Of a stretch of 64,000 nt of DNA, positions 13,017-25,620 are shown piece after piece. Numbering within the stretch: position 1 is the first letter of the stretch; every line of letters starts with the position of its first letter. The stretch spans positions 124,001-188,000 of the forward strand of contig NZ_FOMJ01000003.1 in assembly GCF_900112605.1 (NCBI RefSeq), given 5' to 3'. Under the pieces are notes generated by a model. That model ran no database searches. It was given only the letters and a program-made list of their open reading frames with translations, and was not told the origin of the DNA. This stretch comes from Thiohalospira halophila DSM 15071. Lineage in GTDB: Bacteria; Pseudomonadota; Gammaproteobacteria; Thiohalospirales; Thiohalospiraceae. The position numbers and the translations under genes were made by a program.

Positions 13017-14716
13017 GCGGCAACGCACCCCAGGGGGTTACCGCCGAACTCCTCGCTGCCGGCCACCTGGATGCCGAGGCGGCCCGCGCCGCCGAGGCGG
13101 CGGAGGGCTCCCGGGTGGCCCACCTGGTCACCGAGGCCGGGGTGGACCCCGTGGTCGTGGCCGAGGCGGCGGGCCGCGCCTTCGGCCTGCCGGTGGTCGA
13201 CCTGACGGCGGTGGAGCCGCTCCCGGAGGCGCTGGAAGGGCTCAAGCCGGATCTCCTGCGCCGCCACCGCCTCCTCCCCTTCTTCCGGCGCGGCCGACGC
13301 CTGGCCGTGGCCCTGGCCGACCCCGGCATCCTCCACGGCCTGGACGAACTCCAGTTCCAGGCCGGGGTCACCGCCGAGGCGGTGGTCGCCCCCCACGACC
13401 AGATCGAACCGGCCCTGGAGGCCGCCCTCACCGCCCGGGAGCAGGAGCTGGATGAGGGCACCGACGATACCGGGGAGATGGACGACCTGGACAATATCGG
13501 GGTGGACACCGGCGGGGAGACCGAGGAGAGCGACCCCGCCGCGGAGGGCGTGGACGAGGCGCCGGTGGTGCGCTTCATCAACCGCATCCTCCTGGACGCC
13601 ATCCGGCGCGGCGCCTCGGACATCCACTTCGAACCCTTCGAGGAGTCCTACCGCATCCGCGTGCGCCTGGACGGCGTCCTGCGAACCATTACCCGGCCGC
13701 CGGTGGCCCAGGCCCCGCGCCTGGCAGCCCGGCTCAAGGTGATGGCGCGGCTGGACATCTCCGAGCGCCGCCTGCCCCAGGACGGGCGCATGAAGGTCCG
13801 GATCACGCGCAACCGCGCCGTGGACTTCCGCGTCTCCACCCTGCCGACCCTCTTCGGCGAGAAGGTGGTGCTGCGCATCCTCGATCCCATGGCCGCCAGC
13901 CTGGACGTGGACTCCCTGGGCATGAACGAGGACCAGAAGGCGGCCTTCCTCGCCGCCCTGGAGCGCCCCCAGGGGATGGTCCTGGTAACCGGCCCCACGG
14001 GCAGCGGCAAGACCATGTCCCTCTACACCGCCCTGGGCCTGCTCAACGACGATCGGCGCAACATCGCCACTGCCGAGGACCCGGCGGAGATCAACCTCCC
14101 CGGGGTCAACCAGGTGAACGTGAATCCCCGGGCCGGACTGGACTTTGCCGCCGCCCTACGCTCCTTCCTGCGCCAGGACCCCGACATCATCATGGTCGGC
14201 GAGATCCGCGACCTGGAGACGGCGGAGATCGGCATCAAGGCGGCCCAGACCGGCCACCTGGTGCTCTCCACCCTGCACACCAACGACGCCCCCCAGACCC
14301 TGGCGCGGCTGGTGAACATGGGGGTGCCGACCTACAACATCGCCACCAGCGTCAGCCTTATCATGGCCCAGCGGCTGGCCCGGCGGCTCTGCGACCACTG
14401 CAAGCAGCCCGTGGAGATTCCCCGGAGCGCGCTGGAGGCCGCCGGCTTCCCGCCCGAGGAGGCGGCAGAGGTCCGCCCCTTCGGCCCGGTGGGTTGCGAG
14501 CACTGCAACGAGGGCTACCGCGGCCGCGCGGGGATCTTCCAGGTCATGCCGGTCTCCGACGATATGGCGCGGCTCATCATGGAGGGCAGTGACGCCCTGG
14601 CCCTCGCGGCGCAGGCGGAGCAGGAGGGGATCCGCGATCTGCGCCGCTCCGGGCTGGACAAGGTGGCCGACGGCATCACCAGCCTGGAAGAAGTGGAACG
14701 GGTAACCCGGGAGTAG
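13013..14716 (+). CDS. pilB: Type IV pilus assembly ATPase PilB
   Basis: This 567-residue hexameric motor powers pilus extension at the inner membrane. An N-terminal MshEN-type region (about 1-150) precedes the secretion ATPase core: [20 protein letters not shown], Walker [13 protein letters not shown] (about 326), Asp box and Walker [15 protein letters not shown], and the His box [17 protein letters not shown] (about 460) and CEHC (about 496) pair forms the tetracysteine zinc motif typical of PilB rather than PilT. A short acidic linker lies at about 145-175. Confidence 0.97.
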   Translation: MSGNAPQGVTAELLAAGHLDAEAARAAEAAEGSRVAHLVTEAGVDPVVVAEAAGRAFGLPVVDLTAVEPLPEALEGLKPDLLRRHRLLPFFRRGRRLAVALADPGILHGLDELQFQAGVTAEAVVAPHDQIEPALEAALTAREQELDEGTDDTGEMDDLDNIGVDTGGETEESDPAAEGVDEAPVVRFINRILLDAIRRGASDIHFEPFEESYRIRVRLDGVLRTITRPPVAQAPRLAARLKVMARLDISERRLPQDGRMKVRITRNRAVDFRVSTLPTLFGEKVVLRILDPMAASLDVDSLGMNEDQKAAFLAALERPQGMVLVTGPTGSGKTMSLYTALGLLNDDRRNIATAEDPAEINLPGVNQVNVNPRAGLDFAAALRSFLRQDPDIIMVGEIRDLETAEIGIKAAQTGHLVLSTLHTNDAPQTLARLVNMGVPTYNIATSVSLIMAQRLARRLCDHCKQPVEIPRSALEAAGFPPEEAAEVRPFGPVGCEHCNEGYRGRAGIFQVMPVSDDMARLIMEGSDALALAAQAEQEGIRDLRRSGLDKVADGITSLEEVERVTRE

Positions 14717-14719
14717 ACG

Positions 14720-15922
14720 ATGGCCGAGACGGCAACGGAGAGGGATTTCCAGTGGCGCGGCCGGGATGCCGACGGTAACCGCCGCCAGGGCCGCATCCGC
14801 GCCAGCGGAACCGACAGGGCCCGCGCCGAACTCCAGCGCCAGGGCCTGAAGGTAGAACGGATCCGCCCTGCTCGGGGCGGTCGCCGCATCAAGAGCGCGG
14901 ACATCGCCCTCTTCGCCCGCCAGCTCTCGGTGATGGTCAATGCCGGCGTCCCCCTGGTCCAGGGGCTGGCCATCATTGCCGAGGGCTTCGACTCCCCGGC
15001 CATGCGCCATCTCATCAGCGAGCTGCGGCGGGATATCGAGGGGGGATCGCCCCTCTCATCCGCCCTGGAACGCCACCCGGCCCACTTCGACAGCCTCTTC
15101 TGCAACCTCGTGGCGGTGGGCGAGCAGACCGGCCGGCTCGACGAACTCCTGGAGCGGATCGCCGATACCCGGGAGCGCCTGGAGGCCATCAAGTCCAAGG
15201 TCCGCAAGGCGCTGGCCTATCCCACGGTGGTCCTCGCCGTGGCCCTGGCCATTACCGCCCTGATGCTCATGGTGGTGGTGCCCGCCTTCCAGGGGCTCTT
15301 TGCCGGCTTCGATGCCGAGCTGCCGACCATCACCCGCTGGGTGATCGGGCTCTCGGAGTTCGCCCAGGCCTGGGGCCTCCCGATCTTCGGCCTCCTGGTG
15401 CTGATGGCCATCGGCGCCTGGTGGTGGTACCGCCGTTCACCGGCCCTGCAACACCGGGCCGCCAGCTGGCTGCTTCGTGTGCCCCTTATTGGGGGGATCG
15501 TGCGCAAGGCGGCCATCGGCCGCTTCGCCCGGACCCAGGCCACCCTCTTCAATGCCGGCGTCCCCCTGGTGGAGGGGATGGACTCGGTGGCCGGGGCCAT
15601 GGGCAACCCCGTCTACGCCGATGCCATCACCCGCATCCGGGACCAGGTGGCCACGGGCCAGAGTTTGCAGCGGGCCCTGGAGGCCAGTGGCCTGTTCCCC
15701 GACATGGTCGTCCAGATGGTGGCCATCGGCGAGGAGACCGGCTCCCTGGACGCCATGCTCTCCAAGGTGGCCGATTTCTACGAGGCGGAGGTCAATGATG
15801 CCGTGGACACCCTCTCCAGCCTCATGGAGCCCATCGTGATGGTGGTCCTGGGCGGCCTCATCGGTGGCCTGGTGGTGGCCATGTACCTGCCGGTCTTCCA
15901 GATGGGCCAGGCCATCGGCTAG
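14720..15922 (+). CDS. pilC: Type IV pilus inner-membrane platform protein PilC
   Basis: This 400-residue GspF/PilC-family protein has two homologous cytoplasmic domains, each opened by a matching motif: [19 protein letters not shown] and [19 protein letters not shown]. Membrane segments lie at about 165-190, 215-240 and 370-395. PilC couples PilB (and PilT, not in this window) to the pilin pool. It starts 3 bases after pilB. Confidence 0.97.
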   Translation: MAETATERDFQWRGRDADGNRRQGRIRASGTDRARAELQRQGLKVERIRPARGGRRIKSADIALFARQLSVMVNAGVPLVQGLAIIAEGFDSPAMRHLISELRRDIEGGSPLSSALERHPAHFDSLFCNLVAVGEQTGRLDELLERIADTRERLEAIKSKVRKALAYPTVVLAVALAITALMLMVVVPAFQGLFAGFDAELPTITRWVIGLSEFAQAWGLPIFGLLVLMAIGAWWWYRRSPALQHRAASWLLRVPLIGGIVRKAAIGRFARTQATLFNAGVPLVEGMDSVAGAMGNPVYADAITRIRDQVATGQSLQRALEASGLFPDMVVQMVAIGEETGSLDAMLSKVADFYEAEVNDAVDTLSSLMEPIVMVVLGGLIGGLVVAMYLPVFQMGQAIG

Positions 15923-15953
15923 AGTCGTCCCCTCCTGCCGCCCGGAGCCGCCC

Positions 15954-16796
15954 GTGTCCACCGAAACCCTCTGGATCACCCTCGCCGCCCTGCTGGGGCT
16001 GGTGGTAGGCAGCTTCCTCAACGTCGTCGCCCTGCGCCTGCCGGCCCGGCTCTGGCACCAGTACCGGCGGGAGTGCCGCGAGGACCTGGGACTGGAGGCC
16101 CCTTCGGAGGAACCCCCGCCGGGCCTCCTCGGGCCGCCCTCCCACTGCCCCGCCTGCGGCCATCGGCTGCGCCCCTGGGAGAACGTGCCGGTGGTGAGCT
16201 GGCTGCTCCAGCGCGGCCGCTGCCGGGCCTGCGGCACCGCCATCAGTGTCCGCTACCCGGTCGTGGAGCTGGCCGCCGCGGGGCTCGCCGTCTGGGCCGT
16301 GGCGGCCGCGGGGCCCGGTCCTCAAGCGCTGGCCTACGCCGGACTGGGCTGGACCCTGCTCACCCTCTCCCTCATCGACCTGGACCATCAGCTCCTGCCC
16401 GATGGCCCGACCCTGGGGCTGCTCTGGGCGGGCCTGCTCCTGGCCACGCTGGGTATCGGTCCCCCACCGGCGACCGCCATCATCGGGGCGGCCGCCGGCT
16501 TCAGCGCCCTGTGGCTGGTGGCCACCGGCTATCGCCTGCTGGCCGGCCGGGAAGGCCTGGGGGGAGGCGACCTCAAGCTCCTGGCCGCCCTGGGCGCCTG
16601 GGTGGGCTGGCAGCCGCTGCCGCTGGTGGTCATCGCCTCGGCCGTCCCCGGCGCCGTGATCGGGCTCCTCCTCACCGCCGGCGGCCGGAACCGCCACGAG
16701 CCACTGCCCTTCGGCCCCTTCCTCGCCCTGGGCGGCTGGTTCGTGGTCCTCCACGGCGACCAGCTGGCCCGCTGGCTCTACGGCGCCCCCCTCTGA
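15954..16796 (+). CDS. pilD: Prepilin peptidase/N-methyltransferase PilD
   Basis: This bifunctional membrane enzyme cleaves prepilins and methylates their new N-terminus. I choose a GTG start at 15954 (VSTETLWITLAALLGLVVGS), with GGAG 7 bases upstream, giving 280 residues. The N-terminal domain carries the zinc motif CPAC...CRAC (about 66-94). The aspartyl protease residues are in SLIDLDHQLLPD (about 138) and GGGDLKLLAALGAW (about 203), a GxGD-type motif. About seven membrane segments follow the cytoplasmic loop. An upstream extension of the frame overlaps pilC and is unlikely. Confidence 0.95.
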   Translation: MSTETLWITLAALLGLVVGSFLNVVALRLPARLWHQYRRECREDLGLEAPSEEPPPGLLGPPSHCPACGHRLRPWENVPVVSWLLQRGRCRACGTAISVRYPVVELAAAGLAVWAVAAAGPGPQALAYAGLGWTLLTLSLIDLDHQLLPDGPTLGLLWAGLLLATLGIGPPPATAIIGAAAGFSALWLVATGYRLLAGREGLGGGDLKLLAALGAWVGWQPLPLVVIASAVPGAVIGLLLTAGGRNRHEPLPFGPFLALGGWFVVLHGDQLARWLYGAPL

Positions 16797-16837
16797 GCCG
16801 GCTTCCCCGGCCCGCCCACGGCGGCTAGGATCGCGCC

Positions 16838-17461
16838 ATGAACGAACAGCGACCCTTCACCGTAGGCCTCACCGGCGGGATCGGCAGCGGCAAGTCCACC
16901 GTGGCCGACCTCTTCGCCGAGCGCGGGATCCCCGTAGTGGATGCCGACGAGGCCGCCCGCGCCGTGGTGGCCCCCGGCAGCGAGGGGCTGGCCGAGGTGG
17001 TTGCCCGCTTCGGTGAGGCCGTGCTGGCCGCGGACGGCTCCCTGGATCGGGCCGCCCTGCGTCGACGGATCTTCCAGGAGCCGGAGGAACGGGAGGCCCT
17101 GGAGGCCCTCCTCCATCCGCGGATCCGCGCCTGGATGGAAGAACAGACCGCCGCCGCCGAGGGCCCCTGGGTGCTTCAGGTCATCCCGCTGCTGGTGGAG
17201 AAGGGATGGGCCGACCGGCTGGACCGGGTGCTGGTGGTGGAGGCCGATCCCGACGAGCAAGTCCAGCGCGCCGCCCGCCGCGACGGGGCGGAGCCGGCCG
17301 AGGTGGAGGCCATTCGGGCCAGCCAGGCGACGCCGGAGGAGCGGCGGGCGGTGGCCGATGATATCCTGCGCAACGACGATCGCGGCGCCCTGGCCGAGGC
17401 GGTGACGCAGCTGGATGCACAGTACCGCGCCCTGGCCGCCCGCGGCGGGGAGGAAGACTGA
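16838..17461 (+). CDS. coaE: Dephospho-CoA kinase
   Basis: This 207-residue P-loop kinase ([19 protein letters not shown] at about 6-24) catalyses the last step of coenzyme A synthesis. DADEAAR and the [10 protein letters not shown] lid region are typical. It follows pilD after 41 bases in the frequent gammaproteobacterial order pilD-coaE-yacG. Confidence 0.95.
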   Translation: MNEQRPFTVGLTGGIGSGKSTVADLFAERGIPVVDADEAARAVVAPGSEGLAEVVARFGEAVLAADGSLDRAALRRRIFQEPEEREALEALLHPRIRAWMEEQTAAAEGPWVLQVIPLLVEKGWADRLDRVLVVEADPDEQVQRAARRDGAEPAEVEAIRASQATPEERRAVADDILRNDDRGALAEAVTQLDAQYRALAARGGEED

Positions 17462-17462
17462 G

Positions 17463-17663
17463 ATGAGCGAGAACGAGACGGGGCCCACCGTGCCCTGCCC
17501 CACCTGCCGCAAGCCGGTGGTCTACAGCACGGAGAATCCCTGGCGCCCCTTCTGCAGTGAGCGCTGCCGGCTGGTGGACCTGGGCGCCTGGGCCGACGAG
17601 GAGCATCGCATCGCCGGTGAGCCGGCGCCCCCGCCACCGGACGACGACCCCGAGGCCTACTGA
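17463..17663 (+). CDS. yacG: DNA gyrase inhibitor YacG
   Basis: This 66-residue zinc protein has ligands CPTC and CSERC around PWRPFC, plus the conserved [15 protein letters not shown] tail. In Escherichia coli YacG binds GyrB and blocks DNA binding. It starts 1 base after the coaE stop, so the two are probably co-translated. The 15 bases after it separate it from a convergent gene. Confidence 0.95.
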   Translation: MSENETGPTVPCPTCRKPVVYSTENPWRPFCSERCRLVDLGAWADEEHRIAGEPAPPPPDDDPEAY

Positions 17664-17678
17664 GCCCCGGGCGCCGGG

Positions 17679-18131
17679 TCAGCGCTCACCCACCTCGAAG
17701 GGGAAGGCAAAGCGGGTCATCCCCGCCGCGTGGTGGACCGTGACCTCGGCGAACCAGTCCACACGATCGGCCGTGCAGACCGGCAGCATTGCCTCCGTGG
17801 ACCAGCTGTCCTCGCCCTCCGCCTCCAGGGGGTAACGATTCTCCCCCATCTCCATGCCGGTCATGTCGAAGCGGACCATGACCCGGGAGACCTCGCGAAA
17901 ACCGGTCGTCTCTGCCTCCAGGTCGAAGGCCTGCAGGGTCCGGAGGGTCGCGGGCAGGGTCAGGGTCACCTCGCCGCCGTCGGCGGCCAGGGTGCAGGGG
18001 TTCCCGGTAGGCCGGCACTCCTCGGCGACAACATCGGCGGCCAGCGGGTCCGGGGCCCGGCTCGAGAGCCAGGCATAGGCGGACCCCAGGGCGAGACCCA
18101 GGAGGGCAGCGGCCACGAGATTGCGGTTCAT
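17679..18131 (-). CDS. Uncharacterised membrane-anchored or exported protein
   Basis: This 150-residue protein has one N-terminal hydrophobic segment (MNRNLVAAALLGLALGSAYAW) acting as signal or anchor. A beta-rich exported domain follows, including VRFDMTGMEMGENRYPLEAEG and LPVCTADRVDWFAEVTVHH. Three cysteines occur (EECRPTGNPC and PVC). The 'M-x-MG-NRYPL' stretch recalls FixH-like periplasmic domains, but I cannot name a family. It overlaps the MutT-ThiE stop as ATGA and is the last gene of secA-argJ-mutT. Confidence 0.7.
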   Translation of the reverse strand: MNRNLVAAALLGLALGSAYAWLSSRAPDPLAADVVAEECRPTGNPCTLAADGGEVTLTLPATLRTLQAFDLEAETTGFREVSRVMVRFDMTGMEMGENRYPLEAEGEDSWSTEAMLPVCTADRVDWFAEVTVHHAAGMTRFAFPFEVGER

Positions 18132-19072
18132 GCCGCCCCCTGCCAGAAGGCCCGGATCCCGGCCAAGCCCCGGGCCCCGGCCGCTACCGCGGCGGCCCGA
18201 TCGCCGGGACCGACGCCGCCCAGGGCGTAGACCGGCAACCGCGCCCCGGCCACCAGGCGCCCGAATCCGGCCCACCCCAGGGGCTCCGTCCCCGGATGGC
18301 TGGCCGTCGGTGCCACGGGGCTCAGGAGGGCGAAGTCGGCGCCCACTTCCTCCGCTCGCGCCAGGTCGGCAGCCGAGTGGCAGGAGGCCCCCACCCACGC
18401 CAGGTTGGCCGGGCGCTCCTCCATCCGGGCCAGCCGGCGGCTGTTCAGGTGGACCCCGGCGGCCCCGACCTCGCGGGCCAGCTCCGGCTCGGCATTGAGC
18501 AGCAGGCGCCCGCCCACCGCCGCCACCCGGGCCACCGCCGCCTCCGCCAGCACGGCGTAGGCGGCCTGGTCCAGACCCGGGGCGCGCAACTGGACCAGGC
18601 CGGTGGCGGCAGCCGTGGCGGCCAGCCCCTCCAGAAAGGTCTCCAGTCCCGCCCCCGGCTCCGGGCTGATGGCCAGTTCATCGGGCAGGCGAAGGCTGGT
18701 GATCACGGCGGCATTGGCCGCGGGCATGGGGTAGTCGGGGAGTTCTCCGGCGGTGACCCAGCGCAGCGGCTGCCCCTCCCGGGAGGTGATCTCACCGTCC
18801 CAGGCAGTCACTCGCCAGATGTGGAGACGCGGCCCGTCGTCCACGGGGGGGAGCGTGATCAGGGGTTCGGCGACGGTGGGGGTGATCCCCACCTCTTCGG
18901 CCAGCTCCCGGGACAGGGCGGTCTCCGGGCTCTCCCCGGCCTCCACCTTGCCGCCGGGAAACTCCCACAGGCCGCCGCCGATGACCTCCGGCGGACGCTG
19001 ATCGATGAGGACCCGGCCGTCAGCGGCGACGATCACGCCGATGGCGACCGCCGGCTCGTTGCCGGCTCCCAT
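18128..19072 (-). CDS. mutT: Nudix hydrolase MutT fused to a degenerate thiamine-phosphate-synthase (ThiE/TenI-like) domain
   Basis: The ATG at 19072, preceded by GAGG inside the end of argJ, gives 314 residues. Residues 5-130 form the MutT domain with a full Nudix box (G41, E47, R55-E56, E59-E60, G62). It should remove 8-oxo-dGTP. Residues about 140-310 form a ThiE-like barrel (GVHLNSRRLA, GASCHSAADLARAEEVGADFALLSPVAPT), but the usual NDxxDLA metal-site segment reads LNAEPELA. The PTxTK phosphate loop reads PTASHP. The second domain is therefore probably not an active thiamine-phosphate synthase. This fusion is common in gammaproteobacteria; the role of its second half is unknown. Confidence 0.9.
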   Translation of the reverse strand: MGAGNEPAVAIGVIVAADGRVLIDQRPPEVIGGGLWEFPGGKVEAGESPETALSRELAEEVGITPTVAEPLITLPPVDDGPRLHIWRVTAWDGEITSREGQPLRWVTAGELPDYPMPAANAAVITSLRLPDELAISPEPGAGLETFLEGLAATAAATGLVQLRAPGLDQAAYAVLAEAAVARVAAVGGRLLLNAEPELAREVGAAGVHLNSRRLARMEERPANLAWVGASCHSAADLARAEEVGADFALLSPVAPTASHPGTEPLGWAGFGRLVAGARLPVYALGGVGPGDRAAAVAAGARGLAGIRAFWQGAA

Positions 19073-19079
19073 CACCGCC

Positions 19080-20297
19080 TCAGCTGCGGTACTCGGCGTT
19101 GATGCGGACATAGTCGTAGGAGAGATCGGAGGTCCAGACGGTGGCCTCGGCATCACCCCGTCCCAGCGCCACGTGGATGGTCACCTCCGACTCGGCCATC
19201 ACCGCGGCGCCCTGCTCCTCGGTGTAGTCGACGGCGGGCTCGCCGCCACGGACGATGCAGACCTCGCCCAGATGGATGGTCACCCCGGTCAGGTCCAGGC
19301 CGTCGATGCCGGCACGCCCCACCGCGGCGAGGATCCGGCCCCAGTTGGGGTCGCCGGCGAAGAGCGCCGTCTTTACCAGGGGCGAGTGGGCGATGGTAAA
19401 AGCCACCTGCTCACACTCGGCCTCGTCCCGGCCGCCGCTCACGTGGAGGGTGACGAAGCGGGTCGCGCCCTCGGCGTCCCGGACGATGGCCTGGGCCAGG
19501 GCGGTACAGGCCCGTTCCACCGCGGCCGCAAAGGCGGGAAAGCGCGGGTCGTCGGTGGACTTGAGCGGCGCACTGTGACCGGTGTGGGTACTCACCAGCA
19601 CGGCGGCATCATTGGTGGAGGTGTCGCCATCCACGGTGATGCGATTGAAGCTGCCGTCCACGGCCCGACGCAGGGCGGCGTCCAGCACCGGCTCGGTGGC
19701 CGGCAGGTCGGTGGCCAGGAAGGCGAGCATGGTGGCCATGTCCGGGCGGATCATCCCGGATCCCTTGGTGATCCCGGTGAGGATCGCCCCGTCCAGCTCC
19801 TCGATGACCTCGGAGTAGCCCTTGGCGACGGTATCCGTGGTGCGGATGGCATCCGCCGCCGCGGCCCAGCCCTCTACCTCCAGGCACTGGAAGGCATCGG
19901 CGATCCCGGGGATGAGCCGATCCATGGGCAGGGGCTCGCCGATGACGCCGGTGGAGAAGGGGAGCACCGCCTCGGGGCTGCAACCGCCGAGGTCGGCGAC
20001 CTCGCGGCAGCTCGCCTCGGCATCGCGCTGACCCTGCTCGCCGGTGCCCGCGTTGGCGAAGCCGGTGTTGATGACGAGATAGCGAGGCGTGGCGGCCTGC
20101 AGATGGGCCTCGGCCACGCGCACGGGGGCCGCGCGGAAGGCATTGCGGGTAAAGACCGCAACCGCCCGGCTGCCGGCGGCCAGGGACATGAGCACCAGGT
20201 CCGGCCGACCGGGCTTGCGCAGCCCGGCGGCCACCACACCCAGCCGAACGCCGGGGACCGGCCGCAGCACGGGCGGCTCGTTCAGCCCCACGGCCAT
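19080..20297 (-). CDS. argJ: Bifunctional ornithine acetyltransferase / N-acetylglutamate synthase
   Basis: This 405-residue enzyme transfers acetyl from N-acetylornithine to glutamate and so recycles the acetyl group in arginine synthesis. It self-cleaves before the nucleophile Thr 189 in KGSGMIRPDMATMLAF. VFTRNAFRAAPV and the C-terminal DLSYDYVRINAEYRS are family signatures. It starts 2 bases after secA and ends 7 bases before mutT. Confidence 0.97.
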   Translation of the reverse strand: MAVGLNEPPVLRPVPGVRLGVVAAGLRKPGRPDLVLMSLAAGSRAVAVFTRNAFRAAPVRVAEAHLQAATPRYLVINTGFANAGTGEQGQRDAEASCREVADLGGCSPEAVLPFSTGVIGEPLPMDRLIPGIADAFQCLEVEGWAAAADAIRTTDTVAKGYSEVIEELDGAILTGITKGSGMIRPDMATMLAFLATDLPATEPVLDAALRRAVDGSFNRITVDGDTSTNDAAVLVSTHTGHSAPLKSTDDPRFPAFAAAVERACTALAQAIVRDAEGATRFVTLHVSGGRDEAECEQVAFTIAHSPLVKTALFAGDPNWGRILAAVGRAGIDGLDLTGVTIHLGEVCIVRGGEPAVDYTEEQGAAVMAESEVTIHVALGRGDAEATVWTSDLSYDYVRINAEYRS

Positions 20298-20299
20298 GG

Positions 20300-23059
<2,760 letters not shown>

Positions 23060-23132
23060 GTAACCGTCGCATCTGCCGCAAGAAGACTTGACCATCTTAC
23101 CCTATGGCAGGGTTGTGCGGCAGGGGTGCAGA

Positions 23133-23150
23133 GGGGCGCGGAAGCGCCCC
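23133..23150 (-). terminator. Possible weak terminator between the M23 gene and secA
   Basis: A 7-bp stem GGGGCGC/GCGCCCC with a 4-base loop follows the M23 peptidase stop. It has no T run on the minus strand, so it may only attenuate. Confidence 0.3.
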
Positions 23151-23158
23151 GGGAGGAT

Positions 23159-24088
23159 TCAGCGGTTGGCCCGCCGGATGTAGCTGGCCGGATCGACGGT
23201 GTCCCCGTCCTCCCAGACCTCGAAGTGGACGTGGGGGCCGGTGGAGCGTCCGGTGGATCCCATGAGGGCGATGGCCTCGCCCTGCTCCACCGTATCGCCC
23301 ACCTCGACCAGGATCTCGGCATTGTGGCCGTAGCGGGTGATTACCCCGTTTCCGTGGTTGATCTCCACCAGATTGCCGTAGCCCCAGCGGCTGCCGGCCC
23401 AGGTAACCACACCGGAGGCGGTGGCGATGACATCGCTCCCCTCGCGCCCGGCGAAATCCATGCCCTTGTGGAATTCCCGGTTGCCGTTGAAGGGATCGGT
23501 GCGCATGCCGTAGTGGGAGGAGCGCCACCCCTTGCGGATGGGCCGGCCGGCGGGGAGGACCTCGTCCTGGAGATTGCGGTTCATCATCATCCCCTCCAGC
23601 ACGGAGAGCTGGCGGGAGCGGCTATCCAGTTGCTGCGACAGGTCCCCCAGGGCCTTCATGAAGTCGGGCTTCGCCACCGGCCGGGCCTCCTCCGACGACT
23701 CGGGGCCGCCCTGGCCGGGGACCTTGCCGAACTGGAACTCACCGCCATCCAGGTCGGCCATCTGGGTGAGTCGCTCGCCCAGCGCGTTGAGCCGGATCAT
23801 CTGGGCCTGCATCTCGCCCAGCTTCATCGCCAGGGCATCCAAGTTATTCCGGGCCTCCTGGCGGGCCTCCTCCACTCGGGCCTCCTGCTCGGCCAGCCGC
23901 TCCTGGTACTGCTGCTCCAGCTCCGACGGATTCATGGAGACGTAGCGCTCCCCGGCGACGAACCCAAGCACCACGGCGGTTACCGGCAGGAGGAAGAGGG
24001 ACGCGAACAGGGCGACGGCCGCCCCCCGATGGTGGAGGGTCAGGTGGCGGCCTCCGTTGAGCCTGGGGGAGTGGATGATGATATTCAT
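23159..24088 (-). CDS. M23-family peptidoglycan endopeptidase-like membrane protein
   Basis: This 309-residue protein has a short cytoplasmic N-terminus, one membrane segment (about 24-44) and a periplasmic coiled coil rich in Glu, Gln and Arg (about 55-110). The LytM/M23 domain follows. Zinc ligands appear intact: His 207 and Asp 211 in HKGMD, and the HVHFE motif (His 286, His 288). It could be an active DD-endopeptidase or an amidase activator. An M23 gene directly upstream of secA is a recurring gammaproteobacterial arrangement. It diverges from dciA, with starts 81 bases apart. Confidence 0.9.
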   Translation of the reverse strand: MNIIIHSPRLNGGRHLTLHHRGAAVALFASLFLLPVTAVVLGFVAGERYVSMNPSELEQQYQERLAEQEARVEEARQEARNNLDALAMKLGEMQAQMIRLNALGERLTQMADLDGGEFQFGKVPGQGGPESSEEARPVAKPDFMKALGDLSQQLDSRSRQLSVLEGMMMNRNLQDEVLPAGRPIRKGWRSSHYGMRTDPFNGNREFHKGMDFAGREGSDVIATASGVVTWAGSRWGYGNLVEINHGNGVITRYGHNAEILVEVGDTVEQGEAIALMGSTGRSTGPHVHFEVWEDGDTVDPASYIRRANR

Positions 24089-24168
24089 GGCCGGAATCCC
24101 TTGATTGGCGGTTCTCGGTTAGTATCGTGCTGGTGATCGGGCCATGCCACCAGGACACGTTTCACAAA

Positions 24169-24582
24169 ATGCGACAACCGAAGCCGCTTGATGACCTGTT
24201 CCCCGGCGACGGGGTTACCGACCGCGCCCGGCGCCTGGCCCACGCCGATGGCATCCTCCGGGCCGCGCTACCGGAGGCGGCGGCGCCACACGTCCGCCTG
24301 GCCAACCTCCGCGGGGGTTGCGCCATCCTCCACGCGGACTCCGCCGCCTGGGCCGAACGGCTGCGCTACCTCCGTGCCACCATCCTCGATGCCCTCGGCG
24401 AGGGCGTCTCGGACCTGCAGATCCGGGTCGTCACGCCCGAGAGCGAGCCGTCGCCCCGTAGCACCCCGCGCCGGCCACCCCCCGAATTCGCGGGCCGGAC
24501 CCTGAAACAGCTTGCCGACCACTGCGAGCCCGGACTGGCCTCCGCCCTGCGCCGTCTCGCGCGCCACGCCCGGACGGAATGA
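24169..24582 (+). CDS. dciA: DciA-like DUF721 protein (putative helicase-loading factor)
   Basis: This 137-residue protein starts at ATG 24169 (MRQPKPLDDLFPG). A longer in-frame start at 24127 is possible but adds atypical residues. The core LRGGCAILHADSAAWAERLRYLRATILDAL is the DUF721 fold that, in DciA, contacts the replicative helicase DnaB. The C-terminal tail (EFAGRTLKQLADHCEPGLASALRRLARH) is helical. It sits beside the M23-secA genes as in many relatives and converges with lpxC. Confidence 0.85.
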   Translation: MRQPKPLDDLFPGDGVTDRARRLAHADGILRAALPEAAAPHVRLANLRGGCAILHADSAAWAERLRYLRATILDALGEGVSDLQIRVVTPESEPSPRSTPRRPPPEFAGRTLKQLADHCEPGLASALRRLARHARTE

Positions 24583-24601
24583 GACCGGTCTTCAGGCCCT
24601 C

Positions 24602-25525
24602 CTAGGCCGGCGCGCCCTCGGCATCGGCGGCCGGATGGGCATAGGCGATGGGCGCGGTGCCCTTCTCGAAGGTCACCTCCTCCCACGCCTCGGGGTCCGC
24701 GATCAGCGCACGGAGCAGGCGGTTGTTCAGGGCGTGACCGGACTTGAAGCCCTCGTAGGCGCCGATGAGGCTGTGGCCCAGAAGGTAGAGATCACCGATG
24801 GCGTCGAGGACCTTGTGCTTCACGAACTCGTCCTGGTAGCGCAGGCCGTCCTCGTTGAGGATGCGGTAGTCGTCCAGGACGATGGCGTTGTCGAGGCTGC
24901 CGCCGAGGGCGAGATTGTTCGCCTGCAGGTGCTCGATATCGTTCATGAAGCCGAAGGTCCGCGCCCGGGAAACCTCCTTGACGAAGGAGGTGGTGGAGAA
25001 GTCCACCTCCGCATTCTGGCCGCAGTCCTGAATGGCGGGGTGCTCGAAATCGATGCGAAAGCCCACCTTGAAGCCGTCGAAGGGCTCGAAGCGGGCCCAC
25101 TTGCCGTCCTCTTCCACCGCCACCGGCTTGCGGATGCGCACGAAGCGCTTGGCCGCCGACTGCTCCTCGATGCCGGCCGACTGGATGAGGAAGACGAAGG
25201 GCCCGGCACTGCCATCCATGATCGGCACCTCGGCGGCGCTGACGTCGATGATGGCGTTGTCGATCCCCAGCCCGGCCAGGGCCGAGAGGAGGTGCTCGAC
25301 GGTGGAGATGCGCACCCCGTCCTTGACCAGCGCCGTGGAGAGCGTGGTATCCCCCACGTTCTCTGCCCGCGCCGGGATGGTCACCGGCTCGTCCAGATCC
25401 ACGCGCCGGAACAGGATCCCGGAATTGACCGGCGCCGGGCGCAGGGTCAGGTAGATCTTCTCACCGGTGTGGAGACCGACACCGGTGGCCTTGATCGCTT
25501 GTCTCAGGGTGCGCTGCTTGATCAT
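24602..25525 (-). CDS. lpxC: UDP-3-O-acyl-N-acetylglucosamine deacetylase LpxC
   Basis: The ATG at 25525 ([21 protein letters not shown]) gives 307 residues, the family length. It performs the committed zinc-dependent step of lipid A synthesis. Visible are the zinc/catalytic region [17 protein letters not shown] (His 78), [13 protein letters not shown], and the late [18 protein letters not shown] with further ligands. A GTG at 25540 in frame is an unlikely alternative. It closes the dcw cluster after ftsZ, as in Escherichia coli. Confidence 0.97.
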   Translation of the reverse strand: MIKQRTLRQAIKATGVGLHTGEKIYLTLRPAPVNSGILFRRVDLDEPVTIPARAENVGDTTLSTALVKDGVRISTVEHLLSALAGLGIDNAIIDVSAAEVPIMDGSAGPFVFLIQSAGIEEQSAAKRFVRIRKPVAVEEDGKWARFEPFDGFKVGFRIDFEHPAIQDCGQNAEVDFSTTSFVKEVSRARTFGFMNDIEHLQANNLALGGSLDNAIVLDDYRILNEDGLRYQDEFVKHKVLDAIGDLYLLGHSLIGAYEGFKSGHALNNRLLRALIADPEAWEEVTFEKGTAPIAYAHPAADAEGAPA

Positions 25526-25572
25526 CGAGCCGGTTTTCACCTCGTCTGGCGTCTGGAGATCCCTGTTCGGGA

Positions 25573-25588
25573 ACGATTGACCAATCGT
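25573..25588. repeat. Palindrome between ftsZ and lpxC
   Basis: ACGATTG-AC-CAATCGT is a perfect 7-bp dyad with a 2-base centre. It is 32 bases after the ftsZ stop and 47 bases before the lpxC start. It has no T run. It overlaps a weak possible lpxC promoter, so it could be an operator. Confidence 0.4.
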
Positions 25589-25620
25589 ACCACAGTCTCA
25601 ATCCCATTGACCACGTGATG

